From the NCBI GenBank assembly GCA_948470475.1, contig OX419346.1:10367343-10431342 (forward strand): a stretch of DNA of 64,000 nt. Reading direction: 5' to 3'. Each line of letters starts with the position of its first letter. Position 1 is the first letter of the stretch. A program made the position numbers and the translations under genes. Positions 1 through 11,299 of the stretch are shown here, piece by piece. This DNA comes from Galaxea fascicularis. Its lineage: Eukaryota; Cnidaria; Anthozoa; Scleractinia; Euphylliidae. The notes under the pieces are model-generated. The model was not told where the DNA came from. It saw nothing but the letters and a program-made list of their open reading frames with translations, and did not search any database.

Positions 1-1
1 T

Positions 2-965
2 CTGATTTTTATTAACGATATTCCAAACTCTTCAGAGAAGTTAAATTTTGTTTTGTTTGCGGGTGACACAAGCATGCTTTATGCTGATAGACATCCCAAA
101 TCCCTCAAGGAGACCGTAAACAAAGAGCTGAAAAAGGTATGTGAATGGCTGAATGTAAATAAGCTGACACTTAACATTAAAAAATCAAACTTTGTTATCT
201 TTCGACCTCGACAGCGATTGTTAAATTGTTAAAATTGTTAAATTATGAGATTAAACTCAAAATAATAGACAATAACATATCGTCAGGTCTAGAGTGTAAG
301 GAATATGTTAAGTACTTAGGTGTTCTGATTGAAAATATCACATAGACTATATCGCCGTAAAGATTATTAAAATTGTCGGAGTAATATCTCGTCTAAGACA
401 CTTCGTTCCATTCTGCACTTTGAGATGCATATATCAGTCCCTCATACTGCCCTACTTGACTTATGGTCTGACTGCTTGGGGCCAAGCCTCAAAAGCTCAT
501 CTTAATAAGTTATTGTTACTTCAAAAACGTGCACTACGTTTGATGTATTTCCTAATTCCAAGAAATCATACTGTTCCTTTTTTATTTTTTCTAAAATATT
601 ACCCATTCACCTGCTTTACTCTGAAGCTGTGTTCCACTCTATGTATGATGTCTCAAATAACTCTGGTCCTAAAGATATCTCTGAAAGATTTGTCAAGACC
701 AGCTTGATTCATTCATATAACACGAGGGCTCATCTTGTGGCAAATATCATATTCAATTTTCACGTTTAAATCAACAAACAGCGGAACTCTTTCTCATGCT
801 TTGGTGCTAAAGCGTGGAATTGTCTCCCATCGCAAGTATGTAATTTACCGAAACTGGCGTTCAAGAAATCAATTCGCAAAGCTTTATTCGCAGCTTTAGA
901 AGGCGGGGAGGATTATATTGAGGCACCTAATTTACTATCCAAAATTAACTCATATTTTACATAAC
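2..965 (+). pseudogene. LINE reverse transcriptase, C-terminal part, broken
   Basis: Frame 2 reads through residues such as INDIP, CEWLNVNKLTLN and NFVIFRPRQ, which are the palm region of LINE reverse transcriptases. The catalytic box reads FAGDT at 56-70: a GGT codon at 62-64 replaces the first Asp of the usual FADD, so this copy should be inactive even before its frameshifts. After indels near 230 and 350 the frame is regained at 420-707 (YQSLILPYLTYGLTAWG and QKRALRLM, typical of the thumb/C-terminal region). Fragments of the C-terminus, such as FGAKAWNCLP, persist to the stop near 965. No product is expected. Confidence 0.82.
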
Positions 966-1017
966 TTTTGTAACAAATCACTGTTAATCTCTTTGCCTGT
1001 TTAGTTTGTTTTGGTTA

Positions 1018-1455
1018 TTAAAGTGCCTATCACCCCAAATTTTTTTTTCGCTAAAATAAATCTTTCCCCTTGTTCGAAACGCATTGTGGCATTTTTTTTT
1101 CCTTTTTTCAACAAATCTTAACTTTTTATAGGCTTCTAAACTGAGCATCGTTTGTTTCACGACTGAGTCACTAAGGGGCATTGGTCTATTCCCGATTTGA
1201 CGTCACAAACTGATTTGCATCGCATAACCTCTTTGTAGATATGCATGCAAAGTAGATTTTGACGTCAAATCGGGAATAGACCCATTCCCCTTCTGACTCG
1301 GTCGCGAAACAAACGATCCTTGGTTTTTCGTAAGTTTTGAAGCCTGTAAAAAGGCGGGAGGTATTAAAAATAGGAAAAAAAGGTCGCTATGCGTTTCGAA
1401 CAGGTGCAAAGATTCATTTTGGCGAAAAAATAATTTGGGGTGATAGGCACTTTAA
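1018..1455. mobile_element. Foldback MITE flanked by TTAA (piggyBac-type target)
   Basis: Two arms of about 190 bp are inverted copies. The left arm starts AGTGCCTATCACCCC and the right arm ends with its reverse complement, GGGGTGATAGGCACT. Both outer ends abut TTAA (1018-1021 and 1452-1455), the target duplication of the piggyBac superfamily. The inner ends pair through GACGTCA-containing sequence at 1185-1204 and 1260-1281, leaving a loop of about 55 bp. It has no coding capacity and lies inside the LINE 3' UTR, so it inserted later. Confidence 0.8.
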
Positions 1456-1603
1456 GCTACCTTTTACCAATCTATCGTGTGACCATATTTATCCCCGGAT
1501 GCTAGTGATTGTATTTTATTTATAATTTATTCCTGTCATGGTCCATAGTCTGTTATTTGAAGCTTACAAATTGGTTTATTTTTCTTCTTTTCTTTTTTCT
1601 TCC

Positions 1604-1648
1604 TGTACAACTCGCCTCGACTAGCTTAAGCTACATGCGAGTTGTACA
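1604..1648 (+). other. LINE 3' UTR hairpin
   Basis: TGTACAACTCGC (1604-1615) pairs perfectly with GCGAGTTGTACA (1637-1648), giving a 12-bp stem and a 21-nt loop about 40 nt upstream of the element's (GTT)n tail. In LINE families such terminal hairpins can be recognised by the element's own reverse transcriptase. That role is inferred from position. Confidence 0.6.
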
Positions 1649-1706
1649 TGTTCTTTCTTTTAAATTGTTAAATATTAATAAAGTTTATTTGTTGTTGTTG
1701 TTGTTC

Positions 1707-3586
1707 ACTCTGTGATTTTTCGGTTAAAAGTAGTAATTCCATTTAGCTCGAAATCGCCATAATTTTCTAGCTAACTCCGAAAGAAGAAGAAATTCTTTTA
1801 AGTATCTTATAACCGTGACCACAATGATATCGCCTTGTGCTTTGTCAACTGAAGGTACTGCACTTTCAGTGGTGCCTTTCAAATGTTTTCAAGAGCACTT
1901 TCTTCTCCACTTTTTCAAATTTTAAAACTTTAAATTTAAAAAAAAATTAAAAATTTAAATTAAATCAAGGATGCGTTGATACCAGCAATACTGAGGGCGG
2001 AGCGGAAAATCTCGATACCAAGTATCGATGTCTTAGATACTGCACGTGACCTGCCCACGCTCGTCGCTAGTTACAGGATGTTGTATCTTCTCCGTTGTGT
2101 TATTGAGCAGGACAATGTTCTCGTTGATAAATTAAAAAAAAACTTTTACTTGTTTGTCTGTGTTGTTGATGAGACTATAGAGTTCTAAACAAAAATCAAC
2201 ATTTCCAGTACGAGATCACCTTACATTTGGTTAAGCAGAGCACGTGACTTACCGGTTGAATCAATGACGTCACAAAGACAGTATCGGACTCGGTATCGTA
2301 GCGATTTAAGAAACGGTATCGGCCCATCCTTACTGCAAAAGCTAACTAAAACCTTTATTATTTCCGCCAAAGGTGCCATTTGCTTGCAGTGGTCTGCTGA
2401 GGGTTCCAGGTGATCAGGTTGCACTGCTCTTCTTATCAGAAGACAATTATCCTTCAAGTATTTTTCGCAGGCGCATTTGGAAAATATCACCGGATATTCC
2501 CCAGTTTTAGCAGGGGAATATTCAGTCACATGATACGTTTCGACAAATCGCGTGCGAGCGAAAATCTTTGGTGTATTAAAAGCGAGGTAATGTTCGGCTT
2601 GCGCGCACTTGAAGTCACTCAAGGAGCAGAAGGCGATCTGACGAATGAGATACCGCGACCAGAAATGAAAAACATAATGTCGTACAAAAATGCTGAATAA
2701 CGTGACAGTGTGAAAATAAACGAAATTGCATTCACTGCAATGTCACTATACCTTCCACAGGGTTTAGATGTAGCCGGTGCAGTAAACAGCCATATTATAA
2801 CTCAACACACGAGGCTGTGGAGTTGGAGAGAGTGCGCGCGCGATTATAGCAGTAAGTTGGGTTTTCTCTGATAAACGCATGCGCAATGCTTCTCTCAATG
2901 GCGGTCGCATAAAATCTGAAAACCCCATTTTCATCGCTTCTCAAAAACTAGTCGTACAGCCTATTATCAAGTTTTGGTATCTGTGAAATTAAGCCAAAAT
3001 GGAAATGTACAATTTTTTTCCAAAATAAAATCTGTCGGACAAAATTTTATTAATTTAAAAAATGGACAAAATTCAATATTTTCGCCGATTCCAAAAATTG
3101 TGCCTGACATATTTTCGTGTTCTTCTCTCGAAATGTTTCTTTACATCCATATTCAAATCCTTATTTTTTTCAGGGGAGGGGGGGGGGAGGGAGGTCGTTC
3201 GGCAAGATTTTAAGACAAACATCCCCGATCGGTTTATTTTGCACCCCTCCCCCTATTTTTTGAATACACTTCTTGGACATCCCATAATACATTTGTGGCC
3301 ACAGACACAATGTTTTAAAAATTAATGTTTTATTTTGGCTCTCAGGTGTTTCCTTGGTCGGCCGTTACGTGACTCTAGCTTGCGTGTAATGCTTACTGAA
3401 CTGCAAGTGCACGCCAGCTGCCGGCCACTTAAGACACCACGCACTTAGTCATAAGTGGAAGGTACTCCTGCTGACCGGTTCGGGACAAGAGGCTTGAATA
3501 TGTTATTTTATTTTGAAATTTTTGGTTACAAGTTTTAACACTTAACAATAACAAAAAATGTTGGCACATAACACTTAACACAATAG
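1707..3586. other. Unassigned sequence, no convincing gene
   Basis: I see no supported coding exon here. There is an A/T-rich block at 1917-1965, a 9-bp hairpin (ATATTCCCC/GGGGAATAT) at 2494-2521 and a G-rich run near 3175-3190. Overlapping open frames on both strands at 2221-2700 show no domain I recognise and no consistent codon pattern. The stretch is probably old repeat debris. Confidence 0.5.
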
Positions 3587-4735
3587 TACAAGTGCTAATG
3601 TTTGCAGATGACACCAAAATGTACAAGACAGTGATCTCTGAAGATGATGGCGCCGCTCTCCAACAAGATCTAGATAATCTGTCCTCATGGTCTGTTGCCT
3701 CTGGCCTTCCCTTCAATGATAAGAAATGCAAGCTTCAGACCATTACAAGGAAGCACAAGCCCATTTTTACGAGCTACGAGGTTAACGGCAATACCATCAA
3801 GTCCTGTGAGGAAGTGCGTGATCTCGGCGTCTCCTTGGAACGTGACTTGACTTGGCACGCCCAAGTCTCTTACCAAGCTGCACGCGCAAACAAGTTGTTA
3901 GGTTTTGCTAGGAGAAACTCTAGGTTTATCTACAGTATTCCTGTAAGGCGCACATTATACCTCGGCCTAGTGCGTACTCATCCTGGCTACGCAACTCAGG
4001 TCTGGGCGCCCCAAGGCATTGAATTAATTTCTAAACTCGAAAGTATTCAAAGACATGCCACCAAATTCATTCTTTGCTTGCCTTTTTTTAACAAATATCC
4101 CTTACAAAGAAAGACTAATACATGTAAATCTACTTCGCGTGTGTTACTGGCACGAGTTACTAGATGTAATATATTTTTACAAGGCTACGCATAATATGAT
4201 ACACTTAGATCCTTCCGTTGTTCCCTTCGTGCGCGAGTGCGCGCGAAGGACCCGTATATCTGTAACGAGCTCTCAATCTTTCGTTCCTAAAAGATGCAAG
4301 ACTTCTACCTTTCAGAAATCTTTTTTTTTTCATCAGAACCACTAGAATTTGGAACCTGCTTATTACTAGATTTGACCTGGATAATGTTACCTTTGGGAAC
4401 TTTAAATCTGTTCTTTACGGCTATTAATCGCGGGCTCTAGCAATAAATTATGATCCGGACTCTCCAAGGAGTTTCAAAAGTATTTGTTTAAAATGTAACA
4501 CAGCTACGTTTTTAGACCAAGAGATTAGCTTCTGTATGTGATTTTAACTGCTTTTTGTATATTTTTTTTTATTTTGTGGGTCCGCAGTAAATGGCTCCAG
4601 CTGTTGCGGTGTCCCTGCCCAATTCAAGTTGTTATTGGTGTATTGTTATCTTGTATTCTCAGTATCTGTATATTTTCAGTTTATTTTTTATTTCTTTAGG
4701 GTAAAGCTAATAAAATAAATAAATAAAATAACACT
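3587..4735 (+). pseudogene. Second LINE fragment: reverse transcriptase C-terminus and 3' end
   Basis: A 5'-truncated LINE begins just before the catalytic box. LMFADDTKMYKTV at 3597-3635 retains both Asp residues. The palm/thumb continues (LDNLSSWSV, FNDKKCK, LGVSLERDLTWHAQV, KLESIQRHATKFI) to about 4078, where a frameshift moves the reading to another frame (YFYKATHNMIHLDP, from 4055). After another slip at about 4330 it ends with RIWNLLITRFDLD and FKSVLYGY before a stop near 4425. The 3' UTR ends in an (AATA)n-like tail at 4708-4732. The protein differs from the LINE at the left edge, so it is another clade (CR1/L2-like is my guess). It is non-functional. Confidence 0.8.
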
Positions 4736-5282
4736 ATGCCCTACGTTTAATGTGCTTATCTAGCACCGAATTTCTCCAAAATGCAATGCCACAAACTAGT
4801 TTGGAACGCGTTCCTAGAATGCCCGCCAAAAAGTCAGCTAGATACCGAGTTTGAAGTCGATATCGGTACAATCGAGGACGTTTGTACTGAATTGTAAGCT
4901 GCTTTTATTTTACCGCCATTTATGTATTCTTTTGGGCTGGTTGGCGGCAATCCTTCTGAAACAGTGGCACGCACGTAATGACAATGGGACTCATTTCGAA
5001 CATCTCGCTCAAAGCTTTTGATTCGCTGTTACAGACTCGTTGAGTGTATATCTTAACTTACTAAGTATCTTTTGGACTCAACAAGTACATTTTCGTACTC
5101 AATAAGTTTAGCATTGATGACCCGTCTAAAACTCCGTTAGATGATTGGTCAATGTACACTTGTTCAGTAAAAGCAAGCCTACTCAATGAGCAAGTGGTCA
5201 GTGTTTGGTTACTCGCGCACTCATGAGTTCAGCACATATTCTTTTTTGGAAGTCTATTTTATTTTTAGCCAGTGTTCTTGGT
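4736..5282. other. Left flank of the tandem array; nothing recognised
   Basis: There is no exon or repeat I can support. Similarity to the paralogous spacers begins at about 5283 (AAATTGCGCGGT, compare 23795 and 36852), so this stretch marks the outer edge of the duplicated unit. Confidence 0.45.
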
Positions 5283-6149
5283 AATAAATTGCGCGGTATA
5301 ACGAAAATAGGTGCTTGACTTTTTGTCACCTTAACCTTAAGTTTTAACTGGTTTTAACTGGTTAGACGGACGCTAAGTCACATCAAAAAAGTTGTCAAAA
5401 CGTCTTAAGCAATGATCAGGCGTGTGCTAAGTGCCTTCCAAATAAAAATGTGAGTAATCTAGCACGGCCTCATCTTCTCGAATTGCTCAATAAAAATTTC
5501 CAGAACCAAATGAGAACAGAACCTTAATCCCAACCTGAATCCCGATCCCACGCAAAGATTCCGAAGTTTAAAAAACATTAGATGCTTTATACTTCGTCCC
5601 TTGAAACATTTTAGACCACAAAATATTTTTTTGTTTTATTTTAGTGAACTTTTGCCGTCATACTTCTTAATCGCACCTATCACCGATTCCCTCCTTCGTT
5701 TATGTTGTAATTGTACCTTTAGATATCGATTTTAATTTAAAGTATCCTAATTTGTGTCAGTAGGACATACACACCAGAAAGTTTATTTGCACGCTTGAGC
5801 TTTACTTGTCGCATTATTTTTTGGCTCAGACCCATTAAGTAACTGTCGTTGATCTTTTAGTACTTCGGTACTTAACTGTTGCTGTCACTGAAACATTTAT
5901 TATTAGCTTTGCCAAATCCAGATGCCTGCATCGTAATAGTACAATTTGACCACACGTTCTTTGCAATTCAAACCAGTAGGACAAGTCTGTGGTCATTAGC
6001 CAGCTCGTTTCGTTGGACGACAGCTTTTGCTACGTCATGAAAAAAATTGGATTCGACTATTGTTCATTATGACTGATGACATATATCTGTCTTGGGTTGT
6101 TTTGCGTTCAGTGGCGATTTCGGGATCTACAGTCGGTCACACCTCAAGT
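5283..6149 (+). promoter_or_regulatory. Duplicated 5' region of leader exon 1, with CRE-like site
   Basis: This block is repeated upstream of the other leaders (23795-24279 then 30697-31164; 36852-37324 then 43120-43796; 61213-62052). Within it GCTACGTCATGAAAAA (6029-6044) contains a TGACGTA/CRE-ATF-type core. The same motif is conserved 115 to 119 bp before the ATG of leaders 1, 2 and 3 (tACGTCAT at 6031, 31050, 43682) but is missing before leader 4. ATATATCTG follows about 40 bp downstream and could be a weak TATA-like element. The transcription start is not visible. Confidence 0.5.
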
Positions 6150-6240
6150 ATGGCGGGCTATTCCTTCCCCGTCTTCTACTTTCTTATCTTTTGTGTTCTT
6201 TCATGTACGTGGCTGGAGCGCAAAGCAGATGCCCAGGAAG
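6150..6240 (+). CDS. Gene 1 exon 1: signal peptide leader
   Basis: ATG at 6150 opens 30 codons plus one base, ending GAAG|GTGGGA (donor at 6241), a phase-1 exon. The peptide begins MAGYSFPVFYF, continues with a hydrophobic core (LIFCVLSCTW) and ends LERKADAQE, with an A-D-A signal peptidase site before Gln. The phase fits the PAN exon at 9350. Four paralogous leaders in the window (also 31165, 43797, 62053) keep the same start, core, cleavage site and donor, which supports this as the real first coding exon. Any 5' UTR exon is not visible. Confidence 0.8.
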
Positions 6241-6704
6241 GTGGGAAAATACAACTGACACATGTTTTATTACCATTAGATAAACGTCATATACAAAAGT
6301 CGCCAATAGATCTAACTTAGTCGCTTTTTGAATACGTCTGCGTCATCTGCAACAGTTTACAGTGATATGCCTTTTCCAAGCTGCGTGCATAATGAAAACA
6401 TTGAAGAAGGGTTAAAGTTGTATTCCTTGTGGAAAGTGCTATTTTCTATGTCTTTTCTTTTCTTTTTTTTTTTTCTCAACCAGAAGAGTCCAAAGATTTA
6501 GTAGAATTTAATCGTTATCTGGCCTTATGTTGATCCTAAAACAAGACTAAACTACGTTTTCCGGGAAAACATTTTGCTCGCTCAAAATAGAAAACTTCAG
6601 TTTCTTATCATAGTTCTATCAAAAATTTTGCGTCGGATTTGGTCTTCTTAACCGGCATTTTCTGTATATACAAAAACAGTGCGATATTTCTTTTCTAACA
6701 GTCC

Positions 6705-7832
6705 ATGGCCAGAAATTCCGGACATTTTAGCCCACGCAGTGGCACGCGGTTTCGTTCTCAACAGTAGAAAACTGTAAACAGGATGGCGGCTCCTTGCCAG
6801 TGGATTACGCACAGCTAAATTCTATTTGTTCAGTGATTTAGTTTTACACAATACTTCGTGCTTAATAAGATATTGAGCAATTCGATGTAGCTGCAGCCTA
6901 TCTGTTGTAGGAACCTCGTATAAACTTCACAGAGAATCGTATCCGATGTGTACGGTCAAAATATCTTCCGAAGACTGTCTTTGTTGACAAACATGTTTCA
7001 AAATATGATCAAATTTGACAAAACAACATTCTTAAACTTCTCAATTTCAATGAAATCTAATTTTTGCGACATTTTTTAACCAAAACAAAACCGATCGATC
7101 AGGTCTATTTAGCGTAATGAATTTTAGTGTTTCCCGCGTCCATAGGAATGTTTGCTGGCCAAACGTATCGTCCATTCAACTTGTATCCCACTATTCTCTA
7201 CAGCATTAGAAAGCTTGTTTTTCACTGATAATTTTGATACCAAACATGGCGGAGTTTGCTGCAAAATGCAAGTTTGTCGCCCAAGAATACAGCACATGGT
7301 TCTCGGATAAACACAAACAAGACGCTTGTGTGACATTCGATATCTGTGCTTCTCGTGAGACTGATTTGTGCTGTTCTGAACTGTTTTTGAAGGCAATTAG
7401 CAGGGCGAAGAAATAAGCATCGAAGGTGAAAATTGGTCAAATAGTACCTCATACGATGCTTTTCCTCAAGCGATTGTGGCACTTGGTCCAACCCGATTAT
7501 GTTGTCCGCTACGGCGCATCAAAATTTGGTTCGGCTGCAAAAATTGGATTTCAAGCTTCTGAAATACAGAGCGTTGTATGAGCCAAGCTTCGAAAATAAA
7601 CATCGAAAAAAAGAAGGGCGAGTAACATTTGTCGGTGAAAGCAACTTAGTCAGAATAGCCGAGGAAACTTTTAAGATTTCGACCGGATTGCGGCACTTGT
7701 TCCCGGTAAGCCAGAACTTGATCTATTTTATTTTGTTTTATTTCTGCCATACATTTCCTTTGAGAGTTTGGCGGCCATATTGCCAAGTAAACCCGCGCGT
7801 GCGCCGTTGCGTTGTCCGGAATTTCTGGCCAT
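6705..7832. mobile_element. 1.1-kb DNA transposon with perfect 20-bp TIRs
   Basis: ATGGCCAGAAATTCCGGACA at 6705-6724 is repeated as its exact reverse complement at 7813-7832. The interior contains short open stretches (for example 7499-7710 plus, with SFENKHRKKEGRVTF) that match no transposase I know. A second member, with TIR GCCAGAAATTCYGAACC, lies at 44742-45714 in the equivalent intron of gene 2 but at a different site, so the family has moved independently. A target duplication is not clear. Superfamily unassigned; probably non-autonomous. Confidence 0.7.
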
Positions 7833-8425
7833 GCTTTCGTTGTTTCAGGAACACTCCGCTTGTATACCTGGAAAATCTAGTTAGCCTTAACTAACCCAGC
7901 CTGTTCTACTCAAATTCGGTGTGTAACCAAACAGCCAAAGAAAGTGTTCGAGAATTGGACCTTACCCTCGTGCTGAATTGCCAACTGGCATTATATTTAA
8001 GAACGTTTCCTGGCTTACATCGTATTTAAAGAAGCATGCATACAAAATTACGGTAATGTTTATAGTGTTTGCGATCTACCGCAGTTCGCTTATCTTAAAA
8101 CAATTATATATAAAACTATTACTTTTGTCTTATTTTAGATAAGTTTGGTCACCACCAATTTCCAGCTGTTACTTGTTTTATTCCTCTTCACTATTTTCTA
8201 TTACTTTGATAAGTCCTACTTATTTCCCCGTCTCACCTTATTCAGCCGATAAACTTAAGTTTGTTTCTAAGCTTGAAAGCATTTCTTCCTCTCTTTGGCT
8301 CGGCACGCAATCTTTCCTCCTCAACGAACGTCTGCTTATCGTCTCCAATTCACTGTGTTTCGTAAAGCCAATCATAAGCTGTGATAGATCATGCTCCCCT
8401 CGTGAAGTTTATAAATTCAGTACCG

Positions 8426-8800
8426 CCGACCGGTTAGCTCAGTTGGTAGGGCACCGGACTGCTGTGCGGGAGGTCGGGAGTTCAAACCTCGACCGGACCA
8501 ACACTTAGGGTCTTTAAATAACTGCCTTTGTAATGACATCAATAAACTGGAGGTCCTGTCTCACAGTGTTGGTGTGGGACGTTAAAGAACCCATACACTG
8601 ATCGGAAAGAGTAGGGGTGTAGTCCCCGGTGTGATGGTCTATAATAACTTATTTTGTTCTGGGGGCACTTGTGTTGATCCTACTATTTTAACTATTCTAA
8701 TAAGATTGTAAACTGCGTGGCTGCAATTTGCGGCTAAACAAGCAGTCTGTATCGCATGTGATTGAATGCACCTTTGTAATAAATTGAAGTGTCTTTTGGT
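8426..8800 (+). mobile_element. tRNA-derived SINE
   Basis: The 5' end is tRNA-like. An A-box-like TTAGCTCAGTTGG lies at 8434-8446 and a B-box-like GGAGTTCAAACC at 8477-8488, followed by a CCA-containing segment. A non-tRNA body follows (TTTAAATAACTGCC, GTGGGACGTTAAAGAACCC, CCCCGGTGTGATGGTCT), which I recognise as a repeat common in coral genomes. The tail ends near AATAAATTGAA at about 8790. The acceptor stem does not fold properly, so this is not a working tRNA gene. Confidence 0.75.
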
Positions 8801-9349
8801 CGAGCCACGCGTGTGTTTGTACCAAGTGTTTATAACTTGACGGAAGCTGTTACTTCGTTTGAAAAAATAAATGCAAACCTTAGATTACTCCAAGCGGCCG
8901 GATTAAGGAGGACTATAAGAAAGTGTTACACTCCGCCATAGTCCTGTGGATGATTATTTTGGAGATATCCTTCTAGCTTTCACCTACTTTCATTGTATTT
9001 TAAACACCATCGCTCAACATCATTACGGTCAAACTTGCAGGGTACCATAAACCACGCTAAATTGTTCTTCCTCAGAGGCTCTTGCCTCTCTCCATTCTTA
9101 AGGTCGCTTAGGCTTGCAGAAGCGATACCGAGCTTCTAGAGATTATCCACTTAGTCTTAACCTATCTTGACTCTGTCTAATTTGAACTACTCAGTTACAG
9201 TGCGACGCGCCTTACCGTGGCCACCCAACAAACATTTTTACAAGTTAGCCAATCAAGGTACTCGAATTTGATTGCCAGACGCGCCTCCGTAGAAAGTTTC
9301 AACACGCAACAACCAAATGGTTTACTCAGAATTTTGTTGTTTTTTTTAG

Positions 9350-9603
9350 GACGCTGTCGCACCATCAAATTTATTCCACCAAAGGCTGGCCATTATCTAA
9401 AGAATCATGTAGTTTCAAGTCTTACCATTGGAACTAGTTTCAGAGAATGCGAACATCACTGCCTCATGACGAGCGAATGTGTCTCCGTCAACATTGGACC
9501 AACAATTGATCACAAAGTAATATGCGAGCTAAGTAATTCAGATGACATCCAAGATCCAGAGGATCTTATAGCAAGGCCAGGCTGGACATATGGAGTCACA
9601 GAG
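9350..9603 (+). CDS. Gene 1 exon 2: PAN/Apple domain
   Basis: The exon is bounded by a pyrimidine tract plus AG (9348-9349) and a GTAGGA donor at 9604. It is 254 nt, phase 1 to phase 0. It encodes 84 residues starting GRCRTIKF, with the PAN signature: an early Cys, FRECEHHCLMTSECVSVN (closely spaced Cys pairs on the helix), then CELSN. PAN/Apple modules bind proteins or carbohydrates in secreted factors. The gene 2 exon (50457-50716) is the same with two extra residues (VNIQIGPT against VNIGPT). The domain lies right after signal cleavage, so it would be the N-terminus of the mature protein. Confidence 0.85.
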
Positions 9604-9895
9604 GTAGGAAAAAGTAGGTTTTCTGCATTTGATACCTTCTAAACTTACTTGTCTTCATTACCTTCGAGCATCAATCGATAGAAGAGTACAAAAGTGGTAC
9701 ATACAAAAGATATTGCGGCTATCTTTATTTGGCGTTGAAAATAGGCAAGCTCGGTCATGAACAGTTAAATATACCCCTAATTTTAGCTTTTAAGTCGTCA
9801 AACCTCAAAATGATTTTGCTCTACTTCCTACATCTTGTGTCAAGGAAGTGAAGTCATAATGTCTTTAACTTTGACCGTTGAGGCTCTTGTTTAAT

Positions 9896-10005
9896 ACTAG
9901 CCTGTTCCAGGCGTTCAGATAGTACCAGCATTTTTTTTTTTTTTTTTTGTGCTCGCACAGTCTCGTTCGCCTGCCTCCACTATCTGAGAGGCTGGAAAAG
10001 GCTAG
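9896..10005. mobile_element. Short MITE with poly(T) core
   Basis: ACTAGCCTGTTCCAGGC at 9896-9912 and GGCTGGAAAAGGCTAGT at 9989-10005 are imperfect inverted copies. A T-run (9932-9948) and CAGATAGT/ACTATCTG lie inside. It is an intronic insertion without coding capacity. Confidence 0.6.
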
Positions 10006-10087
10006 TTTAATACCATTTAAAAATCGATAGAGTGTTTTCACGTGGCGTCACGGCAGCCAAGTTGGTGTCCCAAACAAAACCTCTAGG

Positions 10088-10262
10088 AATAGGCCATTTC
10101 CGAGTTCATGTCTGCCTCCTCTTCAAAGCGAGTCTAAGCGCGAAGTTTTTGTGATGGTAATTAGCTCTACTTTACACATGAAAAACTAAATTTCCTAACA
10201 AAAACTTTGCACTTAGACTCGCTTTGAAGAGGAGGCAGACATGAACTCGGAAATGGCCTATT
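10088..10262. mobile_element. 175-bp foldback MITE
   Basis: Arms of about 63 bp are near-perfect inverted copies: AATAGGCCATTTCCGAGTTC at 10088-10107 and its complement at 10243-10262. The loop is about 45 bp. Gene 2's intron lacks it, so it inserted after the genes diverged. Confidence 0.8.
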
Positions 10263-10642
10263 GCATTCTATTTTTACAGAAATAGTTTCTTTCGTTTCAG
10301 TAAACCAACATGGCTGATAGTCACTTGAGTGAAAACACTCCATACATTGGCTTGACTCTAACAGCCGCCTTTAGAGACCCATACACCTACATTCTAGTCC
10401 ACTACTATGCACGTTCACTGAGAAAAGTTTGGACTGAGTGGAATTACATATCTGAGATGGCGCCTTGTTAGGAAATTCAATAAGCATTCATTTCCATCAG
10501 AGGCGAGTTACAAGCAATTTACAAAGAATAAAGTTCCTTTGTTTGAGATCTAGTGTAATAAATCTCCAACATAATATTCCAAGAACTGATAGGGGTGACG
10601 TATTTACTGGCTTTTTCATTCTTAATTTTTTTTTTTGGTCAG

Positions 10643-10760
10643 AACGTTTGCTCCATTCTCAAACCTTGCCAGAACAACGCCAAATGCCTATACGGATATA
10701 CTGACAAGAAATACCTTTGTGTTTGCGTATCCGGCTTTACAGGCGAAAACTGCGAAAACG
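10643..10760 (+). CDS. Gene 1 exon 3: EGF-like domain
   Basis: Acceptor TTTGGTCAG ends at 10642 and donor G|GTAAGA starts at 10761. The exon is 118 nt, phase 0 to phase 1. It encodes NVCSILKPCQNNAKC, then YLCVCVSGFTGENCEN: six cysteines in EGF spacing with the usual GFTGENC end. There is no D-x-D-E at the start, so it is a non-calcium type. The gene 2 copy (51449-51566) has the same length. The final G plus AT of the next exon makes the Asp that opens the cbEGF domain, which confirms the splice. Confidence 0.85.
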
Positions 10761-11299
10761 GTAAGACGCACTTTTCTAAGTTAATTGCCTGGCAAAGCAT
10801 ACATGGGGCTTCGTCATTTCTATTTGTCTGTTGTTAGGCTAAAATTAGCAGGAAGGTTAAGATTACTTTTTCATAAGCGAACTGGTCTGAGAACTCTATA
10901 GCTAACATACAATGTTCGAGACGCACTATGATAGGTCGAATTGAGTACATTAATAAATCACCGGTAAAGCGAGCACATTCACTTTTCAAGGGGTCGAAAA
11001 ACGCGCCAAGTTCATTTTTATAAGCACGCCGGAATTTGGAACAACACGAAAGTGGCTACGGCCCGTGATTCTCGCACTTTTCGAATGATCTTACAAATTG
11101 GCACGTGCTTATATTATTGACTTACGCTGTGACGTACGCTGCGTGTGATTATAACTCATAAAGAACACTCGAGAAGTATGAAAAGCACTTTATCACTTAC
11201 GTTCGTAAAAGTTCATGCATGCTTATATACCCGGTAACTCAAGAATGCACTCCTCGCGTTTTTTTAAATTACTTTCATTTATTAACATTCAGTTAAGGA

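Larger units (their letters stand above)
1..1706 (+). mobile_element. non-LTR retrotransposon (LINE), 3' portion
   Basis: The left edge cuts into a LINE. It holds the C-terminal part of a reverse transcriptase (to about 965), a 3' UTR interrupted by a nested MITE (1018-1455), a 3' UTR hairpin (1604-1648) and a terminal (GTT)n tail at about 1689-1706. The tail and hairpin mark the 3' end of the element. I recognise the protein as a LINE family common in cnidarians (jockey/CR1-like), but the clade is not certain. The 5' part of what looks like the same family enters at the right edge of the window. Confidence 0.8.
6241..9349 (+). other. Gene 1 intron 1
   Basis: The intron separates leader and PAN exon. 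It holds a DNA element with TIRs (6705-7832), a tRNA-derived SINE (8426-8800) and segments shared with introns of the other units. For example 7905-8050 resembles 47565-47715, 32035-32190 and 44630-44750. No further exon is evident. Confidence 0.6.

Noticed and set aside
2221..2700. Overlapping ORFs of 133 and 96 codons
   Set aside because: No domain, no splice context and no paralogous support; probably chance frames in repeat debris.
8426..8500. Functional tRNA gene
   Set aside because: A- and B-box-like blocks are present, but the acceptor stem does not pair and the sequence continues into a SINE body.
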